Positions 1 to 11,294 are shown, counted from the stretch's first letter. The stretch: 64,000 nt of DNA from Amoebidium appalachense (GCA_963693365.1 CAVNZM010000007.1:2914001-2978000); one strand, 5' to 3'. Made by a program: numbers and translations. Notes: generated from the sequence alone by a model not told the origin.

Positions 1-902
1 CACCTATCCGGTTCTTGTCTCATATCCTCGTCTTGTCGATCTTTGTTCTACCTCTGTGCATGTGAGCGTTTTCCGTGTCTCCTGTTGGCCACTCTATTCT
101 ATACACACTATGCTGGAAAGTTGCATGCATGTAGCTGCCTGTGTGAATGCATCACCATTGCGCTTGGCAGGTGCTCTGTGCAGTAACACGTCCCCCCCCC
201 CCCTCCCCCCCGCTTCCACCCCTCTCTTCATACACGTGTTTTCTGTGAATGAGGTAGCTGGCTTTCCGTGAAATGTGTCAGTGGTGGCTTTTTTTTGTGG
301 GGTGCACCATGCTCTTTGCTGTGTCTTTGTTATCTGTATGTAAACGGCACTTTGCACCCACGTGTCTTCTCCTGCCAAACACATGCGTACATGGGACACA
401 CACACTTCAGCAATGCCGTGACGGGGTGGTTTGTGTTTTTTTTTTTTGACCGTGTATGCGCCCACCCCACCTGTGAATGTACTTTTTTCTTCTGTCTCTC
501 GCGTACGCTCAAACCCTTCTCCCCTCCTGTCTCCCGTGTGTGTTCTCTTTGGCACAATCTGTAGGAGTACACGGCACCTGTTTTAAATATGTACTTCGTA
601 CTCTTTTAACTCCCCCCACCCACCCACCACTCCCCCCCTTATCCCTTTTTCTGTTTTGTTTCAGGACGAGAATGTGTATGAATGTTTTTCAACGAAGACT
701 CAGGCTTTCCTTCGTACCTACACTTTGTTTGGGTGTTGATGAGCCGAAAGCCTTTGTTTGCAATAGTTGGTGCTTGTTCAAACGAATTCGATGTATCGTT
801 TTGTTCACTCTCTTGTTCTGACCTTTTACTTACGACACACCACTATTCCCCCTCTCCGTATGCACCCAATGACAAACTCCACACACACACACACACGTAC
901 AG
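1..902. other. Probable intron of the RRM gene
   Basis: T- and C-rich sequence with poly(C) runs near 190 and 610-640 and a short CA repeat ending at the acceptor at 901-902. No exon with RRM character was found. The short open frames here have no recognisable composition. Confidence 0.4.
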
Positions 903-1028
903 ATCGTCATGAACGAGGCCCGCGCGGACAATCGGCCACCCCGTGAGCCCCGCTCCCCCCGCACTTTCCGTGACAACGACCGTGGTGATCGCCGCAGGGG
1001 TAACTTCAACAGGGATGAGGATTTCTAA
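903..1028 (+). CDS. Terminal exon of an RRM-type RNA-binding protein (partial)
   Basis: Last coding exon, preceded by a CA-rich tract and the acceptor GTACAG at 897-902, stop TAA at 1026-1028. The 41 codons begin IVMNEARADNRPPREPR, which matches the last beta strand of an RNA-recognition motif (the ...VNEAR type of glycine/arginine-rich RRM proteins), and continue with a basic Arg/Asp-rich tail ending RRRGNFNRDEDF. Such proteins bind single-stranded RNA in nucleus or cytoplasm. The RNP1 and RNP2 part of the domain is not visible in bases 1-900, so the other exons should lie left of the window or in small exons I could not recognise. The family call rests on a short motif and on composition. 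Confidence 0.55.
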   Translation: MVMNEARADNRPPREPRSPRTFRDNDRGDRRRGNFNRDEDF

Positions 1029-2930
1029 ATTCCCGAATGAACCTAGTCAATCAGTTACTGTAATTTGAAGGCGGGGGGGTCCTTTCTGAAATTTCCGGTT
1101 GGGTTTAAGCACCTTTCGCGCGACACATAGCTGTAATGATGATCCGGAGTCGGCATGGCTTTTGTGTTTTGGTGTTTTGTGTTATTCTTTAGTGCACCGA
1201 TATTTGTTTTTTGTTTTACCCTCATGGCGTGTGTATGCACGAAGCAGGCACGGTTTCTTACTATGTCAATCGCACGTCTACTCATGTAAATTTATCTCTA
1301 GTTATGTTTTTGGGTTACCCTTATATAAGACAAGCAAGGAAGCATGCGGCACGAAGGTGTAGTCCGAAAAACAATTATTTCCAGTTTGCTCACAACGTGT
1401 ATGGCCGTGCTATCATTGCTGAAGTTTCGCTAGCGTGGAAGAATGTTGGTGAACATGGCAGATTGGGCATTACTGAGTAAAGTCATTCCACTGTTGCAAC
1501 GGCTGTAGCTAATAATCACAATGGTTCAACTTGGTGATTGTGGAAACTTGTAAAGTTTCCACAATCACCAACTAACCACCCGCCCCCCCCCCCCCCCTCC
1601 CCAACACACACACGTGCACGTGTCACACAAAAAAAAACCGTGCACACACTCAAACAAAAAAATCAACCCGATACTGCAGCTGCGAACATGTACACGTAAT
1701 GCATGTGCAAAATCACTGGAAGTACCCATCCGCATATATGCTTTCGTCATGAATTCCTCACTCGGCTAATCATGTACTTAACAGGCTGCCACGTGCACCA
1801 GAGTGCATAATTACACGTGTACATTTGTATGTGCATGAAATATTTTGGCATGTAGATGTCATGCAGCACAGTGCAGACGTTGTCACACACATGCACGCAC
1901 GCACGTACACATACACTCGGACACACAAACTTACGAGCCAAAACATAATCACAATCGCCCAGTTTACGCAAACAATAATGGGTGTTCTACGTTCGAACGA
2001 ACGGTACCGTACTGTACCGACGAAGGGATGAGTCCTTCCCAGTCCGGACATACACAATTTTTGTAAAAGTCGCCGTGAATATACATACATTCACGAATGA
2101 CATAGTATGTAAAAGGTGCCACGTACAGTACACCGTATGTGTACACGTGGCTATATATAGCTAGTGTGCGTATACGCCAACGCACCCGGACCCGTTTACT
2201 CGGGACCACTTACTCCCAAAGGCTGCCGGCGTATGAGCATGCATATGCATGCAACAGATCGTCGCTCTAGCTCATCATGCCACGTGCCGAGCTTGCTATG
2301 TTGAACAGGGCACTTATCCTTCATTCTAGATCAGCTGCAGTATACGTATTACTAATACATGACTGCATGATGCTTCATACTGCAGCGAAGGATATGACAC
2401 ATATAACGTACGAGTGAACCGTTGTTCGTTGCATATCACAATGAAGGGCATTTGTGACGCGTTGACAAGTGATTCATGGCCAGCATCGTGCGCACCCGTC
2501 CATACTTTGATGCACTGCCCCCCCCCCCCCCCCCCCCTGTGGCACTGCTTGCTTGCTCACAACACACGTACGCATCCGCCCACGTAAAAACACATAGTAA
2601 TTACATAAACCAGTACACAAGTGCCACAATTGCACGCGAACACAACAACAAAGTCACATTTGAAGGCACGCCTTGCACAATTTTCATGCACATTCAACAG
2701 TAACAATCCACAAAACACACCACCCAATGGCATGCCGCAAATAAACCTCAGAACGGGTTTATTCCACAGGCACCAACCAACACCGCCCCCCCACCCATCC
2801 ACAAGACCAATTATACTGCAAATGCAGCCGAAAGAGAAAGAGAAAAACGAGGGGAAAACACCGGACACCTTACAGACAAGAACATTTTTATCTCTAGCGG
2901 AGGAGGAAAGAAGGGGGGGGGGGGGGGGGG
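1029..2930. other. Intergenic: 3' UTR of the RRM gene, hairpin, poly(C)
   Basis: No supported gene. It holds the 3' flank of the RRM gene, the 1531-1571 hairpin, poly(C) at about 1583-1598 and 2518-2537, and otherwise unique sequence. Confidence 0.6.
1531..1571. repeat. Perfect 19-bp inverted repeat with 3-nt loop
   Basis: Arm 1531-1549 and arm 1553-1571 are exact reverse complements, separated by GTA. Directly downstream is a poly(C) run and a CA-rich stretch. It lies about 500 bases past the stop of the RRM gene. It could fold as a stable RNA hairpin or a DNA cruciform. Confidence 0.9.
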
Positions 2931-3185
2931 GGGGTTTGAATGCGTCAAAAAGTACGAAGTACACAAGAACAAACGGATAACACGATGCAGAATGCAAGCC
3001 ATACATAAAGAGTATGCATAATATGCAGAGCCCATCCTCAGGGGGGGCCCACGTCATCCCGAGTTTCGACCTATTCACCTCGTTAACGAAACCCAACTCA
3101 GATACTGTTTCACTTGAACATGGGTAGGCCACCACCCGTCTTGATCAGAGACGAGCAGGGTTGCTTATGCAGGCAAGGGCAGTGG
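2918..3185 (-). repeat. Poly(C)-tailed SINE-like element, copy A
   Basis: On the minus strand the element runs from a 5' part with GCAACCCTGCTCGTCTC, through TGAGTTGGG...GGTCGAAACTC and the core CCTGAGGATGGGCTCTGC, to the tail GCATTCAAACCCC, and then a C run (plus-strand G run at 2917-2934). It matches copy E at 51652-51870, which is in the opposite orientation, and is more diverged from copies B-D. Paired segments (CTGAGTT with AACTCGG; GGGCC with GGGCTC) suggest a structured RNA ancestor. GGTCGAAACT resembles a pol III B box, which is an inference. Confidence 0.75.
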
Positions 3186-3869
3186 GAAAGGCCGGGCAGC
3201 AGTAAGCAGAAGCAAGAAAAATATAGATAGGAACTCAGGAGACGGGGCTTCTAGGAAGCTTTCCCGTCGCTACCTAAGTCGATACTTCCCCGGCTAACAT
3301 ACTACACCAGCTGAAAAGAATTAAGTCCCGAAGGCCGCAGAATTCGCAATCAGAGGGGAAAATATGAGATTTGACCCACGCCGCAGGGTAGTAACACGCT
3401 TACTAGGGCGGAACTTTAACGTCTTCGAACGGAAAGCTATGCCCCCGGATGTCAGCCGGAAATATGGTATCACCCATTGCTTTGTGCTTGAAAAAAGCCA
3501 AATCGATAGTCCGAGTTATGTTACGCCGGCGGGTAACATGCCGCATGGGTTCCAAGGGAGCTGTCGCCAACAGAGCGGTGTGTGCATGCGTGTGCGTAAC
3601 GCAATGTGTGAAGTGTGTCTATAGCTATGAGAGGGGGTATGCAGAAGTGGACAGATGAAGTGTGTGGAGATAAAAACAGTAGGAAGAAACGTAGACACCA
3701 GTGTGAGCAACCCCGCACAGCATACATACACACACACATAAATAAGCGAAGAGTACAGGTAATCAACCAGAACAACAAATGACAAGCAAAACAACAGGCG
3801 CCAAAGAAAAGAAAAGAAAAAGAAAAGAAAAAAAAAGAAAAAAAGAAAGAGAGAGAGAGAGAAAAGAGG

Positions 3870-4160
3870 GGGGGGGGGTTGAATGCGGAACACGTGCGGA
3901 ACACGGTACGAAGTACGCATACACGAAGGACACATGCAAAGGCAAACATTCAAGTAAGCAACATCAGCCATGCGCACAGTATGCGTCATAAGCAGAGCCC
4001 ATCCTCAGGAAGGGCCCAAGTCATCAATTGCGTCTGAGTTTCGACCCCTTAGCCCGCGTATATACGACTCTCCAACTCAGACAGCAGCATCAACTGAACT
4101 TGGGAGGGTCAACCCGTCTTGATCAAAGACGAGCAGGGTTGCTTATGCAAGCAAGGTGAG
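3870..4160 (-). repeat. Poly(C)-tailed SINE-like element, copy B
   Basis: Fullest copy. Minus strand order: CAACCC...GTCTTTGATCAAGAC...GGGTTG hairpin; CTGAGTTGGAGAG...GGTCGAAACTCAG, where CTGAGTT pairs exactly with AACTCAG; GGGCCCTTCCTGAGGATGG plus GCTC, a 6-bp stem with one G:U pair; then the 3' part and a C run (plus-strand G run at 3870-3878). TGAGTTGGAGAG and GGTCGAAACT are spaced like tRNA A and B boxes, suggesting a tRNA-derived SINE (inference). A short internal duplication of GCGGAACACG is near 3885-3905. Confidence 0.75.
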
Positions 4161-4319
4161 CAAAACGGTGAATATGTGTGTGCAAACTAATGCAGTGCAG
4201 CGGAAAATGCGTATGTGCTTACAGATGCACGACACAGAGCAACCATTCCCGGTTGCATGGAAGTAAAGCGGTCTCCACACAGTGGTCTGTCCTGAAAGGA
4301 CACCTCTGAAAGACGACTG

Positions 4320-4425
4320 GGGGGGTTTGAATGCGGAACATGGTACGAAGTACGCATACACGAAGGACACATGCAAAGGCAAACATTCAAGTATGCAACA
4401 TCAGCCATGCGCACAGTATACTATG
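4320..4425 (-). repeat. Poly(C)-tailed SINE-like element, copy C (truncated)
   Basis: Keeps only the tail-proximal about 100 bases next to a short plus-strand G run at 4320-4326. It is nearly identical to copies B and D over that part and lacks the GGATGGGCTCTG core. This is the pattern expected of 5'-truncated retroposon copies. Confidence 0.7.
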
Positions 4426-4426
4426 T

Positions 4427-4913
4427 TAATAGTATGTTAGAAATAGAATTGAATCATTCAATATTAGGAAAGAGAAATGATGTACATAGGAATAGTGATG
4501 ATACCATTAATAGTGATGATACCATTAATAAGTATGGAATCTAAGGCGCTTAAAAGGTGTTTGTATAGGAATTTGGTAAGCTTCATTGGTTCTAGGAATA
4601 GAAGCGTTATTACGAAGTAGCGTATCTCCAAGGGGGGGGGGGGGGTCTTAGGGATGCTGCAGAATCGTCAGATATTAGACTAATCGTACCAATACGATCA
4701 TTCTCTCATATATGAGAACAGATTGTGACTAACGATGTGCAGAGCTGGTTAAGACCTGTTGAGTGTGCAGAGAAAATGGGAGGGGAAGCAGGAGGGGAAG
4801 GGGGTGAAGTAAGAGAGGGGAGGGAATGTTAGTGTCAGTAGTCTCAGGGGACCCTGCAGAGTCGTTAGATATCAGACAAAAACGAACCAACGACCAAGTT
4901 CTCCAAGGGGAGG

Positions 4914-4947
<34 letters not shown>

Positions 4948-5010
4948 GAACCCCGGACACAGACTGACACGAGCGAATTTCATCAGACCAGGTCAATGGC
5001 CGATTTAATT
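4427..5010. other. Intergenic, downstream of RPS7
   Basis: AT-rich unique sequence with a short repeat (AGTGATGATACCATTAATA twice near 4493-4530). Two copies of a GCTGCAGAATCGTCAGATA-like unit are near 4655-4680 and 4853-4876, each associated with a G run (4624-4637; 4908-4946). No gene seen. Confidence 0.6.
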
Positions 5011-5274
5011 TTACTCGGCGGCGGGGAACTCGAAGGTGACGTCCTTGCCGGTCAGTTGCCTGTAGACAGAGCGGAAGGTGTCAGTCTTGTACTCGATGTT
5101 GGCCTTGTCCTTGCTGTCCAGGTGCCTGTGGGGGGGAAAAAAAACATCGTTAGATTAAATGACATTTTTGTTTTGCCATTATTGTTGCTGTCGTTGTTAT
5201 TGTTATTACAATTTTGCTTTTTTGGTGTGTGTGTGTGTGTGTGCTTGTTTTGTTTTTTTCCTGTGTGTGTGTGT

Positions 5275-5313
<39 letters not shown>

Positions 5314-5452
5314 GAATGCGGAACACGGCATGAAGTACGCATACACGAAGGACACATGCAAAGGCAAACATTCAAGTAAGCAACATCAGCCATGCGCACA
5401 GTATGCTCATAAGCAGAGCCCATCCTCAGGGAGGGCCCAAGTCATCAATGGG

Positions 5453-5486
<34 letters not shown>

Positions 5487-8400
5487 ATGCGGAACAGGGT
5501 GCAAAGTGCGACACGATGAGGGATGTGGTGCAGGAAACATGCAAAACATTTTCGAGTATGTAACATCAGAAACATTATGCATGCAAGTGCATGATTCTAT
5601 ACAAACATAGGCTACGACAACCGGCCATTTTTGTATGTTTGTTTGTGCGAGCGCATGCTCACGTGTGTGTGGATATGTGTGTACGGAGTAGGGGCGGAAG
5701 TTTGCGTACATTCATAAAATTTTCCATTCAGATACGTGTTAATGTTCCTACATGGATCAAGCAGCTACATGCCGGGTGTTTGCACGACCAAAAATAACCC
5801 AACCGTAAACTTGCAATACATCTTGTCCTCAAAAAAGGGTGAATGAACACGATGCACAGTACACCCATCCAGGCACAGGGACCAAAGTTTCGATTGCATA
5901 CTTTAAAAAACAGAACATGTAATAATGCTTCCCCTCTCATGATCATAAAATCAACCAACACCATCACAAATGCACACGCCCGTAGCCCCCCCCCCCCCCC
6001 CCCCCCCCCCCACAAAAAGGGAAAAAAGGTATCCGTATCACAATCATACATACACATCAACACCCCCCCACGCACACAAACATCCATGCAAAATAATATT
6101 ATATAACCGTCCCTACAAAAGCACTGATCACAGTTCGAAGTGGGCATCAAGAAGAAAAGCTGAAATGAGCACAAGGGAAAACAGGTGTGTCGTAGATGTC
6201 AACGAAAGAGAGAGCAATGGAGAGGGACGGAGAAGAGGGGGAAGGGGAGCAGAAGAGAGAGAGGGTGTACGTGTGTGTGTGTTTGGGGGGGGGGGGGGGA
6301 GGTGGGGGGAATGGGACCAGTAGGTACATGTCACGATAGATGTAATCCATGTACATGTACACCAGAGAACATCATGATAGTAGGATGAACGGGTAGGGAT
6401 AACAATGTGACGTAGAGGTGGTCACTTAGGCCAGTTGTTATAAATATGATGTGTTGAAATTGTGCCATCAACATCATATCTATAACAATTGGCCTGAGCA
6501 TGTGGTACACACAACAGCAGACTGCACACACACGAGGGTCCACACAGCAAAGAACGATAAACAGGTACAAACGACATCCACCAAACAGTGTACGTCTGAA
6601 AATAAGTGGGAGCAGGGGTGTTTCTAGCCTAACTCTGATACGACTACAACTGCACACACGTGCACGCAAACAAAGGCGTGCACCCCAAGCACAAAGAAGC
6701 ATAAAGGTGCGAGCACGTAGTGTATAATCAACACGACCCTTTCTCAGTGCAGAAACAACAACCCAATCCCAGTTTTTAGAAAAGCTACCCCACCAAGCAC
6801 GCAACCGCACATTCCGTTCCACACATTGTAACACCACTACCAACCGCCCCATACTTCAATGTGCAAATATACAGCTTTTCCCTATTGCCACCCCGACCTT
6901 TCATTGCCTTCTGTCATAAATATCACACGAGCATACCTCCCCCCCCCCCCCCCCCCGCGCGTGTGCATGGAATAAAAAGTTATGTGCGGTTCCCCCTTTC
7001 TGGAGCCTGAAACCGTATGGTAGAAAGCCCTAAAACTCCAAAGACACACAGTAACCCCGCAAAACGAATACAAAAGCGCTAAAAGTGAGTGCGGTGGGTC
7101 GTATGATAGTGCCACAACAGTAGTAACAGGAACCCAGGTAGTACAACATGCATACAAAGCTTGCATGTGAAAAATGCATGGAGTGTATGCATGTGAGCGT
7201 GTTTATGTGTGTTACGTGTGTGTGCATGCGGAGAGCACAGAAGTAGGTTGCATACCAACCCCAACATACATACATATTGTATGCACGCACGCACGCAACA
7301 GCACACAAACGCAGGGAAACACCTACACTTTGATGACGCGGGAGCCATCCAGCTTGAAGCGAAGGCGCTTGCCCACAATCTCGGTGGGGTAGCACACATC
7401 CTCAAGGATGGCATCGTGCACGGCAGTGAGAGTGCGGGAGCGGGGCCGGGGCTGCTTGGCACGGGTGTGGCGCGTCTCCTTGCGCAGAATGCGGCGCTAA
7501 AAAAGAAAAAAAGAAGGTTAGGTTGGGTAACAATAAAGGAGTGGTGTGTGAGTATTGCAAAAGAGCTGTGCGTGTGTTTTGCTTGTTTGACGGGGACAAC
7601 ACGCGTATGTAATGTGATGTGAAAGTGCTGGAGAGGAAACGTGGACGTGTATGTTCTGCTTGCACACAGGCCGATGAATGCAGGTTGTGGGAAAGTGAAA
7701 TGAGGGTCGTGGGGCAAGGGTTTCGTCGCACAATTCACACCCCCACCGCTCACCTGCTCCTATGCAATACTCTCAGCTCAAACGTTAAAGGATTTATGTA
7801 CTAGTAACTCGGCACATGATGTACACGAATATGGACGATTGTTGCATCATCTTCCCCTCCAATTCTCTAACCAGCAATGAATCCGTGCACAGCTCCCTCT
7901 ACCGTTTCCACACGCCTACATCAGACCCCCTCCCTCCACCTTCTCTCTCTTCCCCCCCCCTCCTTCCCCCTCCCCCCCGTCATGTGATTCAACCACACAC
8001 ACAAACACACCGTCATTCTCTCTTCATCCCTCCCGCCCCACCACCATACACCCCCGCCTGGCAGTTTGCGCAAAAGCCGCACCTGGGCAATGAAGACGAC
8101 GTGCTTGCCGCTGAACTTCTTCTCCAACTCGCGGACCAGGCGGGCCTGGATCTTCTGGAACTGGCGGAGGAGGGGCACGGGCACAAACACAACAATGGCC
8201 TTGCGCCCGCCGCCAACATCCACCTCCCGGGCAGAGCTGATGTACAGGGGCGCAAGGTCGGCCTTCAGCTCGGCAGCATTGTTCTCGAGGTCCACGAGCG
8301 CCTGTGTGGAAAAACAAAACGGCATCAACATCTCCCCATCGGTCAATAAACACATTACCAAGAACACGGGCTGAGCGGTCCATGGCGTAGCAGTCAGAAC

Positions 8401-8993
8401 CACCCGAACGGTGCTAGTGTACTGAACAAGACAAGATGCCTTTCTGGCATGGGTGGATGTATGATGTTTCACACACCGGTGCACTCCCAAAAAGCGTAAG
8501 CACACTAGGTTTCAGCGTACTTGGGAAAGGGAGACCTGCACGCTCAAACTACACACCCGTACATTGCTTGGTAAATTCATAGGCAAACAAGATCAAAGCT
8601 CAGAGCGCAAGATGATGTGTACTATGTTCTGGAAGCTGTAAACTAAGTTCTACCTATGAAAGCCTGTCCCTTCAAGCCCTTTTAGAAACGGCTTGTGGAT
8701 ACCCTAATGCAAGTAGCCGGTTTGTAAAAAATAGATCGAAAAGGTGGTATCTGCCCCTGAATGCTCTACAAAACGATAATATCTTTGCGTCGTGTGTTCA
8801 AATTGTAGAAAGCTGGCCAGTTAAATTGTCAAAAGTAGACTGACTGACTCTATCGGCAAGACAAACGAAATGAAATGCCCTGAGCCTCCTCACGGTAACC
8901 TGTACCTGTTCAAGAAGCTCTTACCTGAGCGATGGACTGCTCAAACTCGTCGGGAGTCTGCCCATTGGGCTTGATAATCTTAGTGCTCGCCAT
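5011..8993 (-). CDS. RPS7: 40S ribosomal protein eS7
   Basis: Small-subunit ribosomal protein needed for 18S rRNA maturation. Coding exons on the minus strand: 8993-8925, 8301-8083, 7496-7327, 5125-5011; phases 0, 0 and 2 agree, giving 190 residues (human RPS7 has 194). Recognisable blocks: [18 protein letters not shown] at the start; [17 protein letters not shown] and [20 protein letters not shown] in exon 2; [17 protein letters not shown] and [16 protein letters not shown] in exon 3; [11 protein letters not shown] near the end. Only Met1 has an acceptor just upstream (CTGCAG before 9008), so a 5' UTR intron is likely. Introns are 623, 586 and 2201 bases; the last contains repeat copies D and F and a hairpin. 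All residues needed for the fold appear present. Confidence 0.97.
5312..5452 (-). repeat. Poly(C)-tailed SINE-like element, copy D (in RPS7 intron 3)
   Basis: About 97% like copy B over the tail-proximal half, including the CTGAGGATGGGCTCTGC core. Its poly(C) tail is the plus-strand G run at 5278-5310. It lies in the sense orientation relative to RPS7. A (GT)n tract and another G run flank it. Confidence 0.75.
5486..5590 (-). repeat. Diverged relative of the poly(C)-tailed element, copy F
   Basis: Starts from the plus-strand G run 5454-5485 with GAATGCGGAACAGGGTGC and later AAACATGCAAAACATTTTCG. This parallels the GAATGCGGAACACGG ... ACATGCAAAGGCAAACATTC part of copies B and D, with many substitutions. 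It lies tandem to copy D inside RPS7 intron 3. Confidence 0.5.
6425..6498 (+). ncRNA. Imperfect long hairpin in RPS7 intron 3 (microRNA-precursor-like)
   Basis: Left arm 6425-6457 and right arm 6468-6498 pair over about 30 bases with a 10-nt loop. The few differences are mostly transitions that keep U:G or G:U pairs in a plus-strand RNA, plus one A:C mismatch and a 2-nt bulge near the loop. The hairpin is antisense to RPS7. Size and shape fit a microRNA precursor, but a decayed inverted-repeat transposon (MITE) is equally possible. No expression evidence is available. Confidence 0.4.
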
Positions 8994-9011
8994 TATGCCG
9001 GCTCCAAGCTG

Positions 9012-9878
9012 CAGGGAAAAGTGCAGGAAGGCCAAAGTCAGACCTCTACCAAATATTCAATCCTCTACAAAGACGCTGAACTGATAGTTGCATTTCACTA
9101 CTTGTACAACCCAGAAACTATACTGTTCACCAAAAGAATCCCTCGGTCAGCCAAAAATCCTCGCAAAAAAGCTTTCTCGAAGTGTGTGGACATATGCTGC
9201 TGTTCACAAGAACAATCACGTCGGTCATCCGAAAAAAAATCCCTGCCAAATTGACCTCCCGATGTCCCATGTGACCCTGTGCCCCGGCCAACGTGTGGGT
9301 GCTGATGTGTCTAAAATCCAACTGCTTCTCTTTCCCAAGCGCACCCGGGATTTATGGTACGACGAAACTCTCGGTCCATGCTCTCGTTCCATCCCTCCAC
9401 CAAAAATAATCTTCAAGGATGTGGCCAATAAGCAGCCTATTATGTTCCTTGAATCGTGCTCTTATAGATCCCACGTTCGGTCCCAGCAATGGCTAATTCA
9501 CCTGCAGCCTGAAACCCGGCTGCATTATAGAGCTTGTGCAGGTTGCACCTCCCAGCTCACGACCATCGTGGATACTGCTGGTCTCTCCTAGTCGACTATA
9601 CAACTACCATACCGTCGTTCATAACAGGTTTAGGCCGCTCAGATCAATGTCATCGCAGGAATTGGGACATGTCATGTTTTACTGAGTCCAATCACCCGTC
9701 GCTGTCGAGCTCATCTGCCCTTCCCTACGTATATCACTATCCTGCCCAGACCTCCCACCACTATTTCCAACGTCAAAATTACATCCAGCATATTCGGATA
9801 CCGTCGGATGGACGTCCTCCCCTCTGTTTTCCCCTGTGGATTTCGTTTTTTCCCTGCGGATAGAAAACGGATACGCAC
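9012..9878 (-). other. Probable RPS7 5' UTR intron
   Basis: On the minus strand the donor AG|GTGCGT at 9879/9878 and the acceptor TTTCCCTGCAG ending at 9009 bracket 870 bases without RPS7 coding sequence. The upstream non-coding exon would start about 30 bases past the TATA box at 9980-9985. A 5' UTR intron is common in ribosomal protein genes. Confidence 0.5.
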
Positions 9879-9979
9879 CTAATCGGCCCAAGCTCGGGTG
9901 AAAGGACTGGGAGAAGTGCGAACGTGCGGCCTTTGGCCCCTGTGCCGATCGGCACACATGGGGGCCGGGCACACAGGCA

Positions 9980-9985
9980 TTTATA
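9980..9985 (-). promoter_or_regulatory. TATA box of RPS7
   Basis: Minus strand AATTATAAATGCC. About 50-60 bases downstream is a pyrimidine-rich stretch (CACTTCTCCCAGTCCTTTC) reminiscent of the 5' terminal oligopyrimidine start of ribosomal protein mRNAs. Confidence 0.5.
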
Positions 9986-10435
9986 ATTCCAGGGGATTGG
10001 CCAATTAGCTAAGTGCAGTCATTACAAACATCCAATCAGTGTGCGATTCATAATGAGAACTGCTTCCGTAATGTACACCTTTCGGCAGTTTTCCAAAGTT
10101 TTTCGTTTTGCGTTTCTTCTGCAAAAGCGTTGAGGTTTTTCGCCATCGTAGAATTCATGAACCCGCTTTTCGTGGACGAGAAGAAAGTACTCACTTGTAG
10201 AATAAAAGGGTAAATTTTGTGTGCTACGAAACCTTAGACGGCAGCAACACGTCAAGAAGGCAGCCCCTTTACTCGTAGCACTCCGAGATTTCACTAAAGA
10301 AAGCCGCTGAACCACCAAGGCAAACCAACACTAACGGAACTTGCGTATGATGTAAAGCGCAGCTTGTGAGTGCCTCTCCGTTTCAATAAGTTCCAATTGT
10401 CTTTGATTTGGGAAGCTCTTTCTACGTTTGTAAGA
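9986..10435. promoter_or_regulatory. Shared upstream region of RPS7 and the SRPBCC gene
   Basis: About 450 bases, free of homopolymers, between the RPS7 TATA box (-) and the start of the SRPBCC frame (+). The lack of G/C runs in an otherwise tract-ridden window, and the head-to-head genes, suggest a compact bidirectional promoter. Confidence 0.4.
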
Positions 10436-10921
10436 ATGCTGTCTGCTCTTAGCTCACCTTTCTGGGCGGAGGCCGAATTTACCATCAGCGAGGATGTACA
10501 CGCGCCAAAGGAGAAAGTGTACGCGTTCTGGGCTGATCCCCTGAACATTAAAGTCGCCCACCCATTTGTACAGAATGTTGAGGTGCTCAAAAAGGATGAA
10601 AGTTCTGTGCAATTCAGAGTCACAGATCACATTCCCATGATTTTTGGCCTCACATCGATGACGACCGTTGTTGAAGGCACATTCGTGTTTGATCCCTCCT
10701 GCAACGAGCTAAATTCAACAGCAAAAACCACAGGAGTGTCCATTGTGAGCAAGTATACGTTTGCATACGTCGACCAGGAGGAAAGAACTGCACGAGTAAC
10801 GGAACATTTCAAGGCCACTTGCCCATGGCCACTCAGATGGAAGGTGTATGCGGATGCGCGTCGATCACACTTGGAGGTCATGCAGAAGTTCAAGCAAGCG
10901 CTTGAAGCACCAGCAAACTAG
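10436..10921 (+). CDS. SRPBCC/START-like small protein, intronless
   Basis: 161 residues from the ATG at 10436 (MLSALSSPFWAEAEF) to TAG at 10919. The open frame extends upstream, but only through a non-ATG codon. The body has the pattern of the SRPBCC (Bet v 1/START-like) fold: beta1 EFTISEDVHAPKEKVYAFW with the helix ADPLNIKVAHPFV, then alternating beta strands (VQFRVTDHIP, MTTVVEGTFVFDP, GVSIVSKYTFAYV, RTARVTEHFKATCP) and a long C-terminal helix (ADARRSHLEVMQKFKQAL). Proteins of this fold bind lipids or other hydrophobic ligands; the ligand here is unknown. No signal peptide or membrane segment. It is divergent from RPS7, with AATAAAAGG near 10200 as a possible TATA-like element. Confidence 0.7.
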   Translation: MLSALSSPFWAEAEFTISEDVHAPKEKVYAFWADPLNIKVAHPFVQNVEVLKKDESSVQFRVTDHIPMIFGLTSMTTVVEGTFVFDPSCNELNSTAKTTGVSIVSKYTFAYVDQEERTARVTEHFKATCPWPLRWKVYADARRSHLEVMQKFKQALEAPAN

Positions 10922-11260
10922 AAGCTTCTCTCAACTCTCCTTCAGCGTTTCTTTTTTTTTTGGCGCGCGGCGGGGGGGGGGGGAGGGGGGGAGGGGGGGG
11001 AGGCCAGGCTGTGTTATGATCGTGTTTCCATATACAGCCAAAGTTTCCCTCTCGCACATCCCACTTCCCGCTACACCTTCTCCTACCCACCCATTCATTA
11101 TGCCATCACCCACTCACGTTAGAAGATAGACCAGGTGCAGTAGGATCTACTTGTGCTGATATGCAGCTTTGTTTGACCTATGCCTCATTATTGTCCTCGT
11201 GTGCGGACATGTGTAGGTAGTTGGCCATGGCAGGGTTACCTTGTGTGCTTGCGTGTGTAG

Positions 11261-11294
<34 letters not shown>

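Noticed and set aside
9088-9591. 167-codon plus-strand ORF antisense to the RPS7 5' UTR intron
   Set aside because: No recognisable domain, no splice or promoter support, and it overlaps the inferred RPS7 5' UTR intron; probably chance.
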